Source: Pseudomonas sp. 102515
Lineage (GTDB): Bacteria; Pseudomonadota; Gammaproteobacteria; Pseudomonadales; Pseudomonadaceae
Assembly: GCF_031085165.1 (NCBI RefSeq)
Contig: NZ_JAVHTY010000004.1
Coordinates: 310,001-374,000 of the forward strand
Direction of reading: 5' to 3'
Length of the DNA: 64,000 nucleotides
The notes under the pieces were generated by a model. The model saw only the letters and a list, made by a program, of their open reading frames with translations. It had not been told where the DNA came from and did not search any database. Position numbers and translations under genes: made by a program. Positions 9,518-23,233 of the stretch are shown in pieces (the stretch's first letter is position 1; each line of letters opens with the position of its first letter).

Positions 9518-9812
9518 TTTGGGTGATCTTGTTGGGCTTCGACGATAAGGCCGTCTCAGCCCACCCTACGGAGTGCACGGTCGTAGCCAGGTAGGTTGGG
9601 CTGAGCACCGCGAAACCCAACAGCAAGGTTCAGCCGATGCCAGAAGTGGAAAAGGCTGCGCTGTTTCCACGCTGCGGCCTTCTCTTGCACCTGATCTCGT
9701 AAGCGCGAAGGCAGCCCGTGCGGTGCGGCGGGGACATTCAGCGCGAAGAGCCGACCTCGTAGCGTGGATAACGGCGCAGCCTTATCCACGTGTCACCACA
9801 CTCTTGCCCAAC
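9518..9812. repeat. Intergenic repeat cluster
   Basis: This gap holds no gene but several repeat units. Two inverted copies of the GTTGGGCTTCG-type element lie at about 9529-9573 and 9591-9622. Two copies of a hairpin element lie at 9646-9671 and 9764-9790; their arms are GTGGAAA/TTTCCAC and GTGGATAA/TTATCCAC around a GC-rich core. The same two families recur at 29.4, 35.2 and 60.4 kb. Confidence 0.75.
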
Positions 9813-9847
9813 AAAAAAAGCCCCGCCGGGATCACCCGCGGGGCTTT
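9813..9847 (-). terminator. Rho-independent terminator of the chemoreceptor gene
   Basis: The arms GCCCCGC and GCGGGGC flank a short loop, and on the minus strand the hairpin is followed by a run of seven T. It sits 19 bases after the stop codon of the minus-strand chemoreceptor. The opposite side has only three T, so it works mainly on the minus strand. Confidence 0.88.
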
Positions 9848-9865
9848 CGCCATCTCAACCAGCCA

Positions 9866-11809
9866 TCAGGCCTTGAAGCGCCGCACCAGGCCATCCAGCT
9901 CGCCCGACAGCTGCGACAGGCGCGAGGAGTCGCGGGTGGTGGACTGGGCCAGGCCTTCCACCTGCTGGGCATCGTCGTGGATCTGGGCGATGTGGCGATT
10001 GATGTCCTCGGCCACCTGGTGCTGTTCCTCGGCCGCGGCAGCGATCTGCAGTGCCTGGTCGCGGATCTCGTCCACCGACTGGCGGATGCCTTCGAAACTG
10101 CCACGCGCCTCGCTGATGGAGGTCACGCTGGTCTGCGACAGCTCCAGACTGGTCTCGATCTGGCGAGTGACCTCCTGGGTGCGCCGCGCGAGGCTGCCGA
10201 GCAGGCCGTCGATCTCGCCGGTGGAGTCGGCGGTGCGCTTGGCCAGGGCCCGCACCTCGTCGGCCACCACGGCGAAGCCACGCCCCTGCTCGCCGGCCCG
10301 CGCCGCCTCGATGGCGGCGTTGAGCGCCAGCAGGTTGGTCTGTTCGGCGATGCCGCGGATGGTATCGAGGATGGTGTTGATGTTGTGGCTGTCCTGCTCG
10401 AGCACCGCCATGGCCTGGGCCGACTGGGCCAGGCTGCCGCTGAGCCGGTTGACGTTGCCGGTGGCCTTCTCGATCTGGCCGTAGCCTTCCTGAACCTTGT
10501 GATGACCGGCGTCGGCGGAGGCCGCGGCCTGGCTGCAGGAGCGCGCGACCTCGTTGGAGGTGGCGACCATCTCGTTGAAGGCGGTGGAGACCAGTTCCAC
10601 GGCCTCGCGCTGGCGACCGGCCACTTCGTTCATGCTGGCAGCCGCCTGGGTGGTGGTCTGCGACGCCTGCTGCAGATCGTTGGAGGCCTGGCCGATGCGT
10701 TGCACCAGCTGGCGGATGCTGGCGAGGAACTGGTTGAACCAGCCTGCCAGGGCGGCGGTTTCGTCCTTGCCCTGTACGTTCAGGCTCTTGGTGAGGTCGC
10801 CTTCGCCCTGGGCGATGGATTCCAGGCCAGCGGAAACGCCACGGATCGGCCGCACGATCATGCCGGCAAAGGCGGCGCCGAGCACCGCGAACAGCAGCGC
10901 CAGCACCGCGGTGATGCCGGCGATCTGCCAGGTCAGGGCGGTGGCCTTGCCCATGACTTCGCTGCGCTCGATCAGGCCGATGAATTTCCAGCCCAGGTCC
11001 TTGGCCTGATAGACGTCGACCATGTAGTCGATGCCGTTGAGCGTGACCTCACCCAGGCCGCTCTGGATGCCGCTGAGCGTCTGGTAGGCGTCGCCCAGCT
11101 CCTTGAGCTGCTTGAAGTTGTGCTTGGGATCACGCGGGTCGACCAGGACGTTGCCGCTGTCTTCCACCAGCAGCAGGTAGCCGCTTTGCCCCAGGGTGAT
11201 GCTCTTGACCAGATCGGTGAGCTGCTTGAGCGAGATGTCCAGGCCCACCACGCCGCGGACCTTGCCGTTGGCGTCTTCCATCGTCCGCACCACGCCCATC
11301 AGGGCGACATCGTCCTGCGCCCAGTAGTAGGCCGGGGTGCGCACCACCTTGCCCGGATTGGCGATGGCGGTCTGGTACCAGGGCCGGACGCGCGGATCGT
11401 AGTTGGCCAGCTTGGTATCGTCCGGCCAGCTGACGTAGCCGCCATCGGTGAGGCCGACCGACAGGTAGGCGGTGGAGGGATGGGTCTTGGCGAAGCGGGT
11501 GAAATAGGCCAGCGCCTGCTGGCCCGCTTCCGGCTGCGGGAGCTGGGCGGCATCGGCGCCGCTGTAGTTCTTCAGCCCTTCCAGGGCGAGGACGCTGGGC
11601 TCCTTGGCCAGGAAGTCGACATTCTGCTGGATGCCGGCGAAGAATTGCTGGATGTTGCGATCGATCTGACGGATTTCGCGCCCGCTACCGTCGAGGAAGT
11701 CCCCAGTGGCCTGGCTGCGCACGTTCATGATGACCACGCCTGCCACCAGGATCACCGGGAGGCAGGCGGTTATCGCGAAAAGCGACGTGAGTTTTTGTTT
11801 GATGTTCAT
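9866..11809 (-). CDS. Methyl-accepting chemotaxis protein, Cache sensor type
   Basis: A 647-residue chemoreceptor. A membrane helix at residues 9-30 is followed by a long periplasmic region (about 31-285) with double-Cache features, such as [17 protein letters not shown] and [15 protein letters not shown] second membrane helix (about 290-315) leads to HAMP and the signalling domain with tip [20 protein letters not shown]. dCache receptors often bind amino acids or polyamines; the ligand here is not predictable. It is terminated by a clear hairpin and appears monocistronic. Confidence 0.94.
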   Translation of the reverse strand: MNIKQKLTSLFAITACLPVILVAGVVIMNVRSQATGDFLDGSGREIRQIDRNIQQFFAGIQQNVDFLAKEPSVLALEGLKNYSGADAAQLPQPEAGQQALAYFTRFAKTHPSTAYLSVGLTDGGYVSWPDDTKLANYDPRVRPWYQTAIANPGKVVRTPAYYWAQDDVALMGVVRTMEDANGKVRGVVGLDISLKQLTDLVKSITLGQSGYLLLVEDSGNVLVDPRDPKHNFKQLKELGDAYQTLSGIQSGLGEVTLNGIDYMVDVYQAKDLGWKFIGLIERSEVMGKATALTWQIAGITAVLALLFAVLGAAFAGMIVRPIRGVSAGLESIAQGEGDLTKSLNVQGKDETAALAGWFNQFLASIRQLVQRIGQASNDLQQASQTTTQAAASMNEVAGRQREAVELVSTAFNEMVATSNEVARSCSQAAASADAGHHKVQEGYGQIEKATGNVNRLSGSLAQSAQAMAVLEQDSHNINTILDTIRGIAEQTNLLALNAAIEAARAGEQGRGFAVVADEVRALAKRTADSTGEIDGLLGSLARRTQEVTRQIETSLELSQTSVTSISEARGSFEGIRQSVDEIRDQALQIAAAAEEQHQVAEDINRHIAQIHDDAQQVEGLAQSTTRDSSRLSQLSGELDGLVRRFKA

Positions 11810-11963
11810 CGAAAGCCCCGGTCGCGCCCTGGCGCGAAGAATGACGGCGACATGCCTTCACTCTGCATCGGCTCCGGAAAGTCCGACTTGATACGCGATG
11901 AAAAATTATTCCATTTGGTCCGCAGCAGGCCGGAAAATCGCCGATCGGTCAGCTAACGACCCG

Positions 11964-13382
11964 CTATAACTCTTTCTTCAGCTGGCGTTCGATTTCTTCC
12001 AATGACTTGCCGCGCGTCTCCGGCAAGCAGAAATAGACGAACAAAAGCGAGCCCAGGTTGATGGCGGCGAAGCCATAGAAGGTGTAGTTGCCGATCCACT
12101 CCAGCGCTACCGGAAAACTGAAGGCCACGGTGGCGTTGCACAGCCACTGCACGGCCACCGCCACCCCGGTCAGCAGGCCACGGACCTGATTGGGAAACAG
12201 CTCGGACATCAGCAGCCAGTACACCGGCGCGACGCACATCTGCATGAACAGCAGGAACAGCAGGATGCAGGCCAGCGCCAGGTAGCTCTGGGTGAGGTTC
12301 TGCGGCAGCCACAGCAACACGCTGCCCAGCGCCAGTTGTGCCAGCACCACGATGACCAGGCCGATCAGCAGCAGGGTGCGGCGCCCGGCGCGGCCGATGG
12401 CCCAGATGCCCAGCAGGGTGGCGATCACCGAGACCACGCCATTGCCGATGGTGGCGGTGAGGGCCGCGCTGGTGCCCATGCCGGTGCTCTTGAGGATGAT
12501 CGGCGTGTAGTACATGAAGGCGTTGACCCCGGTGAACTGGGCGACGAAGCCCAGGCCGATGCCCAGCAGCAGCAACTTGATCACCCAACCCTGACTCAGC
12601 AGTTCACGCAGGGGTGGTCGATGTTTGGCCTGCTCCTCGCTCTCGCGCATCTCCTCGACCTCGCGCTGCACCTCATCCGGGGTGTCGCGCAGGCGTTCCA
12701 GCACGGCCTCGGCTTCTTCGAGTCGCCCCTTGGCCGCCAGCCAGCGCGGCGAGGTGGGCAGCAGGAAGGTGCCGGCGAACAGCAGGATGCCCGGCACCAT
12801 GGCGATGGCCAGCATGTAGCGCCAGATGCCGTTCTCGTGCACCAGCCAGGCGAGCAGGGCGCTGAGCACATAGGCCAGCAGCTGGCCGCTGACGATCATC
12901 AGCTCGTTGCGACTCACCAGGCGGCCGCGCCGTTTGGGTCCGGCGATCTCGGCGATGAACACCGGCACCGTGGCCGAGCCACCGCCCACTGCCAGGCCGA
13001 GCACGAAGCGCGCCACCACCATCAGCTGCACCGAGGGTGCTACCGCGGTGCCCAGGGCGCCCAGGACGAAGAGGATCGACAGCAGGCGCAGGGTGGTGCG
13101 CCGGCCGTAGCGATCGGCGAGATAGCCCGCCGCCAGGGAGCCGAAGGCCGCGCCGACGATCAGGGAGGCGGTGACCAGCCCCTCGGTGTAGGCGTTGAGC
13201 CCCAGGCCACCCTGGTCGGCGGGCAGGGTCATGAAGGGCAGGGCGCCGGCGATGATGCCGGTGTCGTAGCCGAAGGCCAGGGCACCCATGGTGGCGACCA
13301 GCACGGTGATGAAGATCAGCCGGCGAGCCGAGGCCTTCTGGTCGGGGTCGGTGGCGGCAGCGGTGGAGCGTGAGGAAGACAT
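11964..13382 (-). CDS. Sugar porter family MFS transporter
   Basis: A 472-residue, 12-helix transporter. Sugar-porter signatures are present: GYLADRYGRR between helices 2 and 3, PTSPRWLAAKGR after helix 6, and PETRGKSLEEIE near the C-terminus. Such proteins import monosaccharides with protons (XylE, GalP, AraE type). The start selected follows the long upstream frame and gives the usual short cytoplasmic N-terminus before GYDTGIIAGALPF. No sugar catabolic gene is adjacent, so the substrate is open; xylose, arabinose, galactose or inositol are all possible. Confidence 0.9.
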   Translation of the reverse strand: MSSSRSTAAATDPDQKASARRLIFITVLVATMGALAFGYDTGIIAGALPFMTLPADQGGLGLNAYTEGLVTASLIVGAAFGSLAAGYLADRYGRRTTLRLLSILFVLGALGTAVAPSVQLMVVARFVLGLAVGGGSATVPVFIAEIAGPKRRGRLVSRNELMIVSGQLLAYVLSALLAWLVHENGIWRYMLAIAMVPGILLFAGTFLLPTSPRWLAAKGRLEEAEAVLERLRDTPDEVQREVEEMRESEEQAKHRPPLRELLSQGWVIKLLLLGIGLGFVAQFTGVNAFMYYTPIILKSTGMGTSAALTATIGNGVVSVIATLLGIWAIGRAGRRTLLLIGLVIVVLAQLALGSVLLWLPQNLTQSYLALACILLFLLFMQMCVAPVYWLLMSELFPNQVRGLLTGVAVAVQWLCNATVAFSFPVALEWIGNYTFYGFAAINLGSLLFVYFCLPETRGKSLEEIERQLKKEL

Positions 13383-13526
13383 AGGCAACGCGGATATCCT
13401 GAAAACCGGAGGGGGACGAGGGCGTGCCGAGCCCCGCGCCTGTGGCGACGAGGGGCGGGCGGTCCGACCTGGCTGGATAGGACAGGCGCGAGCCTCAGGA
13501 TTTCCCGCCAAGGGCGCAAACCGTGC

Positions 13527-17357
<3,831 letters not shown>

Positions 17358-17559
17358 GAGGGCTCCTGCGAGGCAAGGACAAGGACGGCCTGGGTACCGC
17401 TGTCGGGAGCGACAGGGACGGGCAGGGGCGATGACGCCGCGACGCGGCTCCGACCTGAGCGTGTTTGATCGGCAGACTATTATAAGCGGACCGGCTTGGC
17501 GAATGACGCGGGCGGCGGAGCGCCTGCCCGCACCGCTCGGACGTCGGCCGGATAGCTCG

Positions 17560-18453
17560 TCAGCTACCCAGCCGCTCCACCAGGAAGTCCACGAACACCC
17601 GGACCCGCGCCGGCATGGTCGAGCCGCCGACGAAGACCGCGTGGATGGGCTCCAGATCGCCGGGATTCCAGGCCTCCAGCAGTGGCACCAGGGCGCCGCT
17701 GCGCAGGTCGTCGGCCACGCTGAATTCCCCGATGCGGGCAATGCCGGCACCTTCCCGGGCCAGCAGCGCCAGGGCCTCGCCACTGTTGCATTCGATGTTG
17801 CCGCTGATCTTCAGGGTAAAGGCCTGGCCGTCGCGCACGAAGGGCCAGTCGGGCAGGGCGCGACGGAAGTTGAATCTCAGGCAGTTGTGGCCGAGCAGGT
17901 CTTCCGGCACCCGGGGCGTGCCGTGGTGGGCGAGATAGGCGGGCGAGGCCACCACCACCTGCCCGGTGACGCCGATGGGGCGGGCGCTCAGGGGGCTGTC
18001 GGCCAGCTGGCCGAAGCGGATCGCCACGTCGGCCTGGCCGGCGAGGATGTCCACCACCTCGTCGCCCAGCGCCAGGTCCACGACGATGTCCGGATAGCGC
18101 GCGCTGAAGGCCGCCACCAGCGGCACCATCGTCATGCGGCCATGGCCGAGGGCCGCGCTGACCCGCAGTCGTCCTCTGGGTACGCCCTGGTCGGCGATGG
18201 CGTCTTCCACCTCGGCCAGGTCCGCCAGGATGCGCCGCGCCGCGCGCAGATAAGCCTCGCCTTCGGCCGTGAGGGTGATAGCCCGGGTGGTGCGCAACAG
18301 CAGTCGCGTGCCGAGGCGCTGCTCGGTACGGGCGATGGAGCGACTCACCGCCGAAGGCGTCAGGCGCAGGGCTCTGGCGGCGCCGGACAGGCTCCCGGCC
18401 TCCACCACCTGGGCGAATACCGCCATCTCTCCCGAGCGACCATTCAGATCCAC
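17560..18453 (-). CDS. LysR-family transcriptional regulator
   Basis: A 297-residue regulator. The winged-helix DNA-binding domain is at residues 1-60 (EMAVFAQVVEAGSLSGAARALRL as helix-turn-helix region, split here by eye), followed by a periplasmic-binding-protein-like effector domain. A GTG start is chosen because a GGAGG lies five bases upstream; the longer ATG form adds only ten residues. It resembles the subgroup often annotated as DsdC/YafC-like. It is divergent from an MFS efflux-type gene, which it probably controls from the roughly 95-base shared region. Confidence 0.9.
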   Translation of the reverse strand: MDLNGRSGEMAVFAQVVEAGSLSGAARALRLTPSAVSRSIARTEQRLGTRLLLRTTRAITLTAEGEAYLRAARRILADLAEVEDAIADQGVPRGRLRVSAALGHGRMTMVPLVAAFSARYPDIVVDLALGDEVVDILAGQADVAIRFGQLADSPLSARPIGVTGQVVVASPAYLAHHGTPRVPEDLLGHNCLRFNFRRALPDWPFVRDGQAFTLKISGNIECNSGEALALLAREGAGIARIGEFSVADDLRSGALVPLLEAWNPGDLEPIHAVFVGGSTMPARVRVFVDFLVERLGS

Positions 18454-18549
18454 TTGTGCCTCCAGGGCAAAGGTGCATGCCAAAACCGCCGTCTACCGGC
18501 GCTTGAGCGCGGAGCTTAGCATTCACGGCATAGATAAGGAGCCCTTCCC

Positions 18550-19719
18550 ATGCGTATCAATCCACCCTTGCTGGCCCTGGCCACCGGTGCCTTCGGCATC
18601 GGCGTCACCGAATTCGCGCCCATGGGCATGCTGCCCGGCATCGCCGCCGATCTTGGCGTGTCCATTCCGGCGGCGGGCCTCTTGATCAGCGCCTATGCCC
18701 TGGGCGTGCTGATCGGCGCGCCGCTGATGACCCTGACCACCAACCGTATTCCGCGCCGCCAGCTGCTGATCGGCCTGATGGCCATCTTCACCCTGGGCAA
18801 CCTGATGTCGGCGCTGGCCACCGACTACACCAGCCTGCTGATCGCCCGGGTGGTGACCTCGCTCAATCACGGTGCCTTCTTTGGCGTCGGCGCCCTGGTG
18901 GCGGCCAGCGTGGTCGCCCCGGACAAGCGCGCCGGGGCGGTCGCCGCCATGTTCATGGGGCTGACCCTGGCGACCATCGGCGGGGTGCCCCTGGCCACCT
19001 GGTTCGGCGAATTGCTCGGCTGGCGCCAGGCCTTCTGGGGCATCGCCGGTCTCGGCTTGCTGACCATGGCCGCGCTCTGGATCGCCCTGCCCAACGTGGC
19101 CCTGCCAGCGAGCGACGGGGTGCTGGCCGAGATCCGCGTGCTGGGTCGCCCGCCGGTGCTGGCCGCCCTGGGGCTGACCGTGGTCGGCTCGGGCGCCATG
19201 TTCACCGTCTTCACCTACATCGCCCCCATCCTCGCCCGCGAGACCCATGCCTCCACGGCTTTCATCACCGCCATGCTGGTGCTGTTCGGCGTCGGCCTGA
19301 CCCTGGGCAATCTCTGGGGCGGCAAGGCGGCGGACAAGTCCATCGATCGCACCCTGATCGCCTCCCTGGGCGTGCTCATCGTGGTGCTGCTGGCCTTCAG
19401 CGTGCTGATGCGCTGGCCGCTGGCGGCCGCGGTGGCCATCCTCGTCTGGGGCATCGCCAGCTTCGCCCTGGTGCCGCCGCTGCAGATGCGCGTGATGGAG
19501 GCCGCCAAGGACGCCCCCAACCTGGCCTCGGCGGTCAATATCGGTGCCTTCAACCTGGGCAATGCCCTCGGCGCGGCCCTGGGCGGCGCGGTGATCGACG
19601 CCGGTCTCGGCTATCCGGCGATCTCCCTGGCCGGCGCCGGCATGGCCGCCCTGGGGCTGTTGATGGCCCTGACCCTGGCCTGGCGCGGTCGGGCAGCCGG
19701 GGCCGCGGTGGCAGGGTAG
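18550..19719 (+). CDS. MFS transporter, DHA1 efflux type (YdhP/AraJ-like)
   Basis: A 389-residue protein with 12 predicted membrane helices. The N-terminus (FGIGVTEFAPMGMLPGIA) and the motif after helix 2 (GAPLMTLTTNRIPRRQL) are those of the drug:H+ antiporter-1 group that includes arabinose and purine-ribonucleoside exporters. The substrate is unknown. An AAGGAG site precedes the start. It is divergent from the LysR gene, a common arrangement for regulator and efflux pump. Confidence 0.88.
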   Translation: MRINPPLLALATGAFGIGVTEFAPMGMLPGIAADLGVSIPAAGLLISAYALGVLIGAPLMTLTTNRIPRRQLLIGLMAIFTLGNLMSALATDYTSLLIARVVTSLNHGAFFGVGALVAASVVAPDKRAGAVAAMFMGLTLATIGGVPLATWFGELLGWRQAFWGIAGLGLLTMAALWIALPNVALPASDGVLAEIRVLGRPPVLAALGLTVVGSGAMFTVFTYIAPILARETHASTAFITAMLVLFGVGLTLGNLWGGKAADKSIDRTLIASLGVLIVVLLAFSVLMRWPLAAAVAILVWGIASFALVPPLQMRVMEAAKDAPNLASAVNIGAFNLGNALGAALGGAVIDAGLGYPAISLAGAGMAALGLLMALTLAWRGRAAGAAVAG

Positions 19720-19827
19720 CCACGACACCTGCGGCGATCCGCTTTCCGCGGGCGTCGCAATCGGACTGGCACCACCCCCGTTGTTCTGGTCACAATCGGG
19801 TCTGACCTTTCCCAGGGAGTCTTGGCG

Positions 19828-20328
19828 ATGGACCGGACCTGCACGACCTTCTACCTCGAAATGACGTCCTCGACCGAGTTGCGCGAGAAGCCACAGCGGC
19901 CCGATCTGCAGATCGTCGAGTGCGAGGTGCCGCAACCCGAACTCAATCGATTCCTGTATGCCCTGGTCGGCCAGGCCTGGGACTGGAGCGATCTTGCCAA
20001 GTGGAGCGACGCCCAATGGCGCGAACTGGTGGAGCAGGAAGGCCATCGCACCTGGGTCGCCTATCACCGGGGCGCCATCGCCGGTTACTACGAGCTGTAC
20101 CGCCCGGATGGCCGCAACGTGGAGATCCGCTACTTCGGCCTGGCCGGTGCCTTCATGGGTCTCGGCTTCGGCGGTCCGCTGCTCAGCCACGCCCTCCGCT
20201 CCGCCTGGGACTGGGCGGGCACCGAGCGCGTCTGGGTGCACACCTGCACCCTGGATCACCCGGCCGCCCTGGCCAACTACCAGGCGCGCGGGCTGCGGAT
20301 CTACCAGGAAGAGACGACCCCGCTCTAG
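19828..20328 (+). CDS. GNAT-family N-acetyltransferase
   Basis: A 166-residue protein with the GNAT fold. Recognisable parts are WVAYHRGAIAGYYELYRPD (beta strands 2-4), the acetyl-CoA loop region MGLGFGGPLL, and the terminal VWVHTCTLDHPAALANYQARG with the conserved Asn. A TTG two codons earlier is in frame, but AGGGAG spacing favours the ATG. The length is normal for a small-molecule or protein acetyltransferase. The acceptor is unknown. It lies alone between the MFS gene and the convergent hydrolase. Confidence 0.86.
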   Translation: MDRTCTTFYLEMTSSTELREKPQRPDLQIVECEVPQPELNRFLYALVGQAWDWSDLAKWSDAQWRELVEQEGHRTWVAYHRGAIAGYYELYRPDGRNVEIRYFGLAGAFMGLGFGGPLLSHALRSAWDWAGTERVWVHTCTLDHPAALANYQARGLRIYQEETTPL

Positions 20329-20337
20329 GTCGGGGCC

Positions 20338-21435
20338 CTACCGGCCTGCAGGGACGCTGGGCAGCCGGTCGACGAATTGCGCCAGCTCCGCCACATAGAG
20401 CCTGGCCAGCCCGGTGGTACCGTGTCCGCGCGTGTCGGTGCCGCCCGGAATCAGCAGATAGCGGGCACTCGGCACCTGCTTGAGCGCCGCCCGCATGAGG
20501 CCGGTTTCCGGTGGATTGCGCTCGTCGTCCGCCGCGTTGATGGCCAGCACCGGTACCTTGATCTTGCTCAATCCCGACTCGGCGTTGTAGTCGGCCGACG
20601 ACTCCCACTGGTAGATGAAATCATTGGCGTCGACGGCCACCGAGGCCGCCAGGCGCTTGTCGACCAGCGCATCCGCCTGGGCATGGGTGCCGGCGATCTC
20701 CTGGTAGTTCAGGGTGCCGCCACTGGTGGCGAATTCGAACAGGATCTTGGCCAGGCGCAGGGACGGCGGCTGGGTCTGGTAATTGCCCTGGTTCCAGGCC
20801 GGGTCCTGCCTGATGGACTCCACCAGCATGCGCCTCATGATCCAGTTGCGGCCGGCCATCTCCGTCGGCTGCGCCGCCATGGGCACCAGGCCATCGGCGA
20901 AGCCGGGATGCAGGCCGCCCCACAGCCAGGTCTGCATGCCCCCCATCGAATTGCCGATGATCAGCCGCAGGTGCTCTATCCCCAGTCCCTGAGTGAGCAG
21001 CAGGTATTGCGCCTGCACCATGTCGGCGTAGTTGTAAGGGGGAAAGGCAGCGCGCAGGCCGTCCGACGGCTTGGTCGAGCTACCCGTGCCGATCGCATCC
21101 GGGATCACGATGAAGAACCTGGTTGCATCCAGCGGCTGGCCAGGGCCGAACAACTGGCCGCCCACATCCTCGCTCAGCATCGCCGCGCCTTGTTGGCCGG
21201 TGCCGTGCAGCACCAGGACCACGGGATTGCCACGCCTTCCCAGCGTCAGGTAGTGCAGGCGAAAATGGTCGAGCGTCTGGCCGGTATGGAAGGTGAAGCG
21301 TGGCACGACGAAGTCGCCTTCGACAGGCGTGGGCGAGTCGGCGGCCTGGACCGTCAGGGCGGTCAGCAGCAACAGCGGGGTCAGGGCGGAGCGAAGGGCG
21401 CCAACGGCCTCGCGCACATCGAGAGCTCTGTTCAT
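20338..21435 (-). CDS. Exported alpha/beta hydrolase of the homoserine acetyltransferase-like group
   Basis: A 365-residue protein. A signal peptide with hydrophobic core LTPLLLLTALTVQA precedes the mature part, so it should be periplasmic. The fold is alpha/beta hydrolase: oxyanion region LVLHGTGQQG, nucleophile elbow GNSMGGMQ, acidic residue in INAADDERNPPE, and the terminal GHG that supplies His. The sequence resembles MetX, but MetX is cytosolic, so the exported form is not likely to make O-acetylhomoserine. An esterase or lactonase role is more likely. The start is the Met that gives a proper signal peptide. Confidence 0.85.
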   Translation of the reverse strand: MNRALDVREAVGALRSALTPLLLLTALTVQAADSPTPVEGDFVVPRFTFHTGQTLDHFRLHYLTLGRRGNPVVLVLHGTGQQGAAMLSEDVGGQLFGPGQPLDATRFFIVIPDAIGTGSSTKPSDGLRAAFPPYNYADMVQAQYLLLTQGLGIEHLRLIIGNSMGGMQTWLWGGLHPGFADGLVPMAAQPTEMAGRNWIMRRMLVESIRQDPAWNQGNYQTQPPSLRLAKILFEFATSGGTLNYQEIAGTHAQADALVDKRLAASVAVDANDFIYQWESSADYNAESGLSKIKVPVLAINAADDERNPPETGLMRAALKQVPSARYLLIPGGTDTRGHGTTGLARLYVAELAQFVDRLPSVPAGR

Positions 21436-21676
21436 TGACGCCGTCCCTTCGCCGATAAAGATGATTTTTATAAGGCCGAACGTGACGGCTGGCAACACAC
21501 CCTGAGTGGCCGCGGCGAGGCGGCTGGCGAAGACTGCCAATGGCCCCTCGGCCGATGCGGCCGCCAGGCGTCACGTCATACGGCCTGGCGACCCACGTTG
21601 GCGAGCGAAGCGCTGGAACGCTGACGCCAGCGGTCGAGTCGGAAAGAGCACTAGCACTTGGAGAACACCTGGCCCT

Positions 21677-21928
21677 ATGCAAGACCTTAAAAGCCAGTTG
21701 GCGGCGCTGGACCCGCCCATCAAGCACGAGATCCAGTCCCAGGGTGACAATCTCCTGATCACCCTCATCGACCCCGCCCGACCGGCGCGCGTGTCGCGCA
21801 CCCTCAACCAGACCCTGGTGCGCAATACCGCGCTGCTCTACGAGGTGATCCGCGACGCCATCAACGAATTGCGCGCCATCGGCAGCCTGCCCGCCATTAC
21901 CGCAGCGGACATCTATCCCGATGACTGA
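21677..21928 (+). CDS. Small conserved-looking hypothetical protein, 83 residues
   Basis: I do not recognise the family. It is a soluble protein with a beta-hairpin-like N-terminus (HEIQSQGDNLLITLID) and a helical C-terminal half (LLYEVIRDAINELRAIG). Codon use and the lack of stops are like those of real neighbours. The start is uncertain: GGAGA lies about 13 bases upstream, rather far. It precedes the sensor kinase at 22016 by about 90 bases and could be in its operon. Confidence 0.6.
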   Translation: MQDLKSQLAALDPPIKHEIQSQGDNLLITLIDPARPARVSRTLNQTLVRNTALLYEVIRDAINELRAIGSLPAITAADIYPDD

Positions 21929-22015
21929 CCCCCGTTCCCGCTGCCGTCGGCCTGCCAACGATCCAGCCGCGCTCCCGGCTCAGCGCGGACCGGCGCGCGC
22001 CCCCAGGAAGGCCCC

Positions 22016-23176
22016 ATGAACGATCAGCCGCGTGTCCAGATGCTGACTCAGCGCCAGAAGCTCCTGGCGGACTTCGGTGACTTCGCGCTGCGCTGCGAAG
22101 ACCAGGACGAGATCCTGATGCGCGCCTGCCAGCTGGTGAGCGATGCGCTCGGCACCGAATTTTCCAAGGTGCTGGAAATCGAGCGCGGCGCGCACCAGGC
22201 GCTGGTGCGCGCCGGAGTCGGCTGGAAGCCAGGGGTGGTCGGCCAGGCCAAGGTATCCCTCGGCGAACGTTCGTCCGAAGCCTATTCGATCAAGGTCAGC
22301 CGCCCGGTCATCACCCCGGACATCCACCAGGAAGAACGCTTCGACCTGCCCGACTTCCTGCGCGACCATGGGGTCCAGGCGCTGGTGAACGTACCGATCT
22401 TCCTGCCCGGCGGCCGGCCCTATGGCCTGCTGCAGGTCGATGCCCGCGAGCCGCGGGACTTCGGCGAGGAAGACGTGGAATTCCTGCGCACCTACGCCAC
22501 CATCCTCGGCCCGGTCATCGACCGCCTGCTCAAGACCAGCGACCTCAACGACGCCCTGCAGGCCAATACCCGGCTCATGCAGGAGATGCAGCACCGCATC
22601 AAGAACCACATCGCCATCATCGCCGGGCTGGTCTGGCTGAGGTCCCGCGCGGCCCAGTCCGACGAAGCCCGCCAGGAGCTGCAGGGCATCGGCGCGCGCA
22701 TCGACGCCCTGCGCCTGGTCCACGAGCAGCTCTATGCGGCCAACACCGCCCAGCAACTGCGCCTGCGACCCTTCGTGATGCAACTGCTGGAGAATCTCTG
22801 CCACCTGCACCAGGAGCACTCCGGCCAGGTGCGGCTGCAGATCGGCATCGCCGACGTCGACCTGGGTCCGGACACCGCCGTGCCCCTGGGCATGATCCTC
22901 ACCGAATTCGCCTCCAACAGCCTCAAGTACGCCTTCGACGGCGAGGGTGGCCTGCTGGCGGTGGATATCGACGTCGGCGAGGACGACACCTGGCGCGTGC
23001 GCATCCAGGACGACGGCAAGGGCCTGCCGCTACAGACCTCCGCCCGCAAGCCCGGCTCGGGCACCGGCATGAAGCTGATCGAGGGCCTGGCCGGCCAGAT
23101 CGGCGCCCACGCCCAATGGTCCCGCGCCGGGCAGCGCGGCACCGAGTTGCGGCTGAGCTTCAGGGTGAAGGGGTAG
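22016..23176 (+). CDS. Soluble sensor histidine kinase, GAF plus HisKA_2 type
   Basis: A 386-residue protein without membrane helices. Residues about 20-180 form a GAF domain (LGTEFSKVLEIERGAHQALV and VNVPIFLPGGRPYGLLQVD, read in two parts). The phosphoacceptor region MQHRIKNHIAII is the HisKA_2/HWE type, in which the H-box has HRxKN rather than HELRTP. The ATPase domain has EFASNSLKYAF as N-box and GSGTGMKLIEGL as G-box. Such kinases are often light- or stress-responsive and may signal to PhyR-like or single-domain receivers. No partner receiver gene is adjacent. The GAF domain lacks an obvious bilin Cys that I could assign. Confidence 0.9.
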   Translation: MNDQPRVQMLTQRQKLLADFGDFALRCEDQDEILMRACQLVSDALGTEFSKVLEIERGAHQALVRAGVGWKPGVVGQAKVSLGERSSEAYSIKVSRPVITPDIHQEERFDLPDFLRDHGVQALVNVPIFLPGGRPYGLLQVDAREPRDFGEEDVEFLRTYATILGPVIDRLLKTSDLNDALQANTRLMQEMQHRIKNHIAIIAGLVWLRSRAAQSDEARQELQGIGARIDALRLVHEQLYAANTAQQLRLRPFVMQLLENLCHLHQEHSGQVRLQIGIADVDLGPDTAVPLGMILTEFASNSLKYAFDGEGGLLAVDIDVGEDDTWRVRIQDDGKGLPLQTSARKPGSGTGMKLIEGLAGQIGAHAQWSRAGQRGTELRLSFRVKG

Positions 23177-23233
23177 GGCTTCAGCTACTGCTGTCTTTGC
23201 TGCCGTGGTGCGGACATATGCGCTTAACCGACA

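Noticed and set aside
20338-21435. True homoserine O-acetyltransferase (MetX)
   Set aside because: The signal peptide would place it outside the cytosol, and it lies with no methionine genes.
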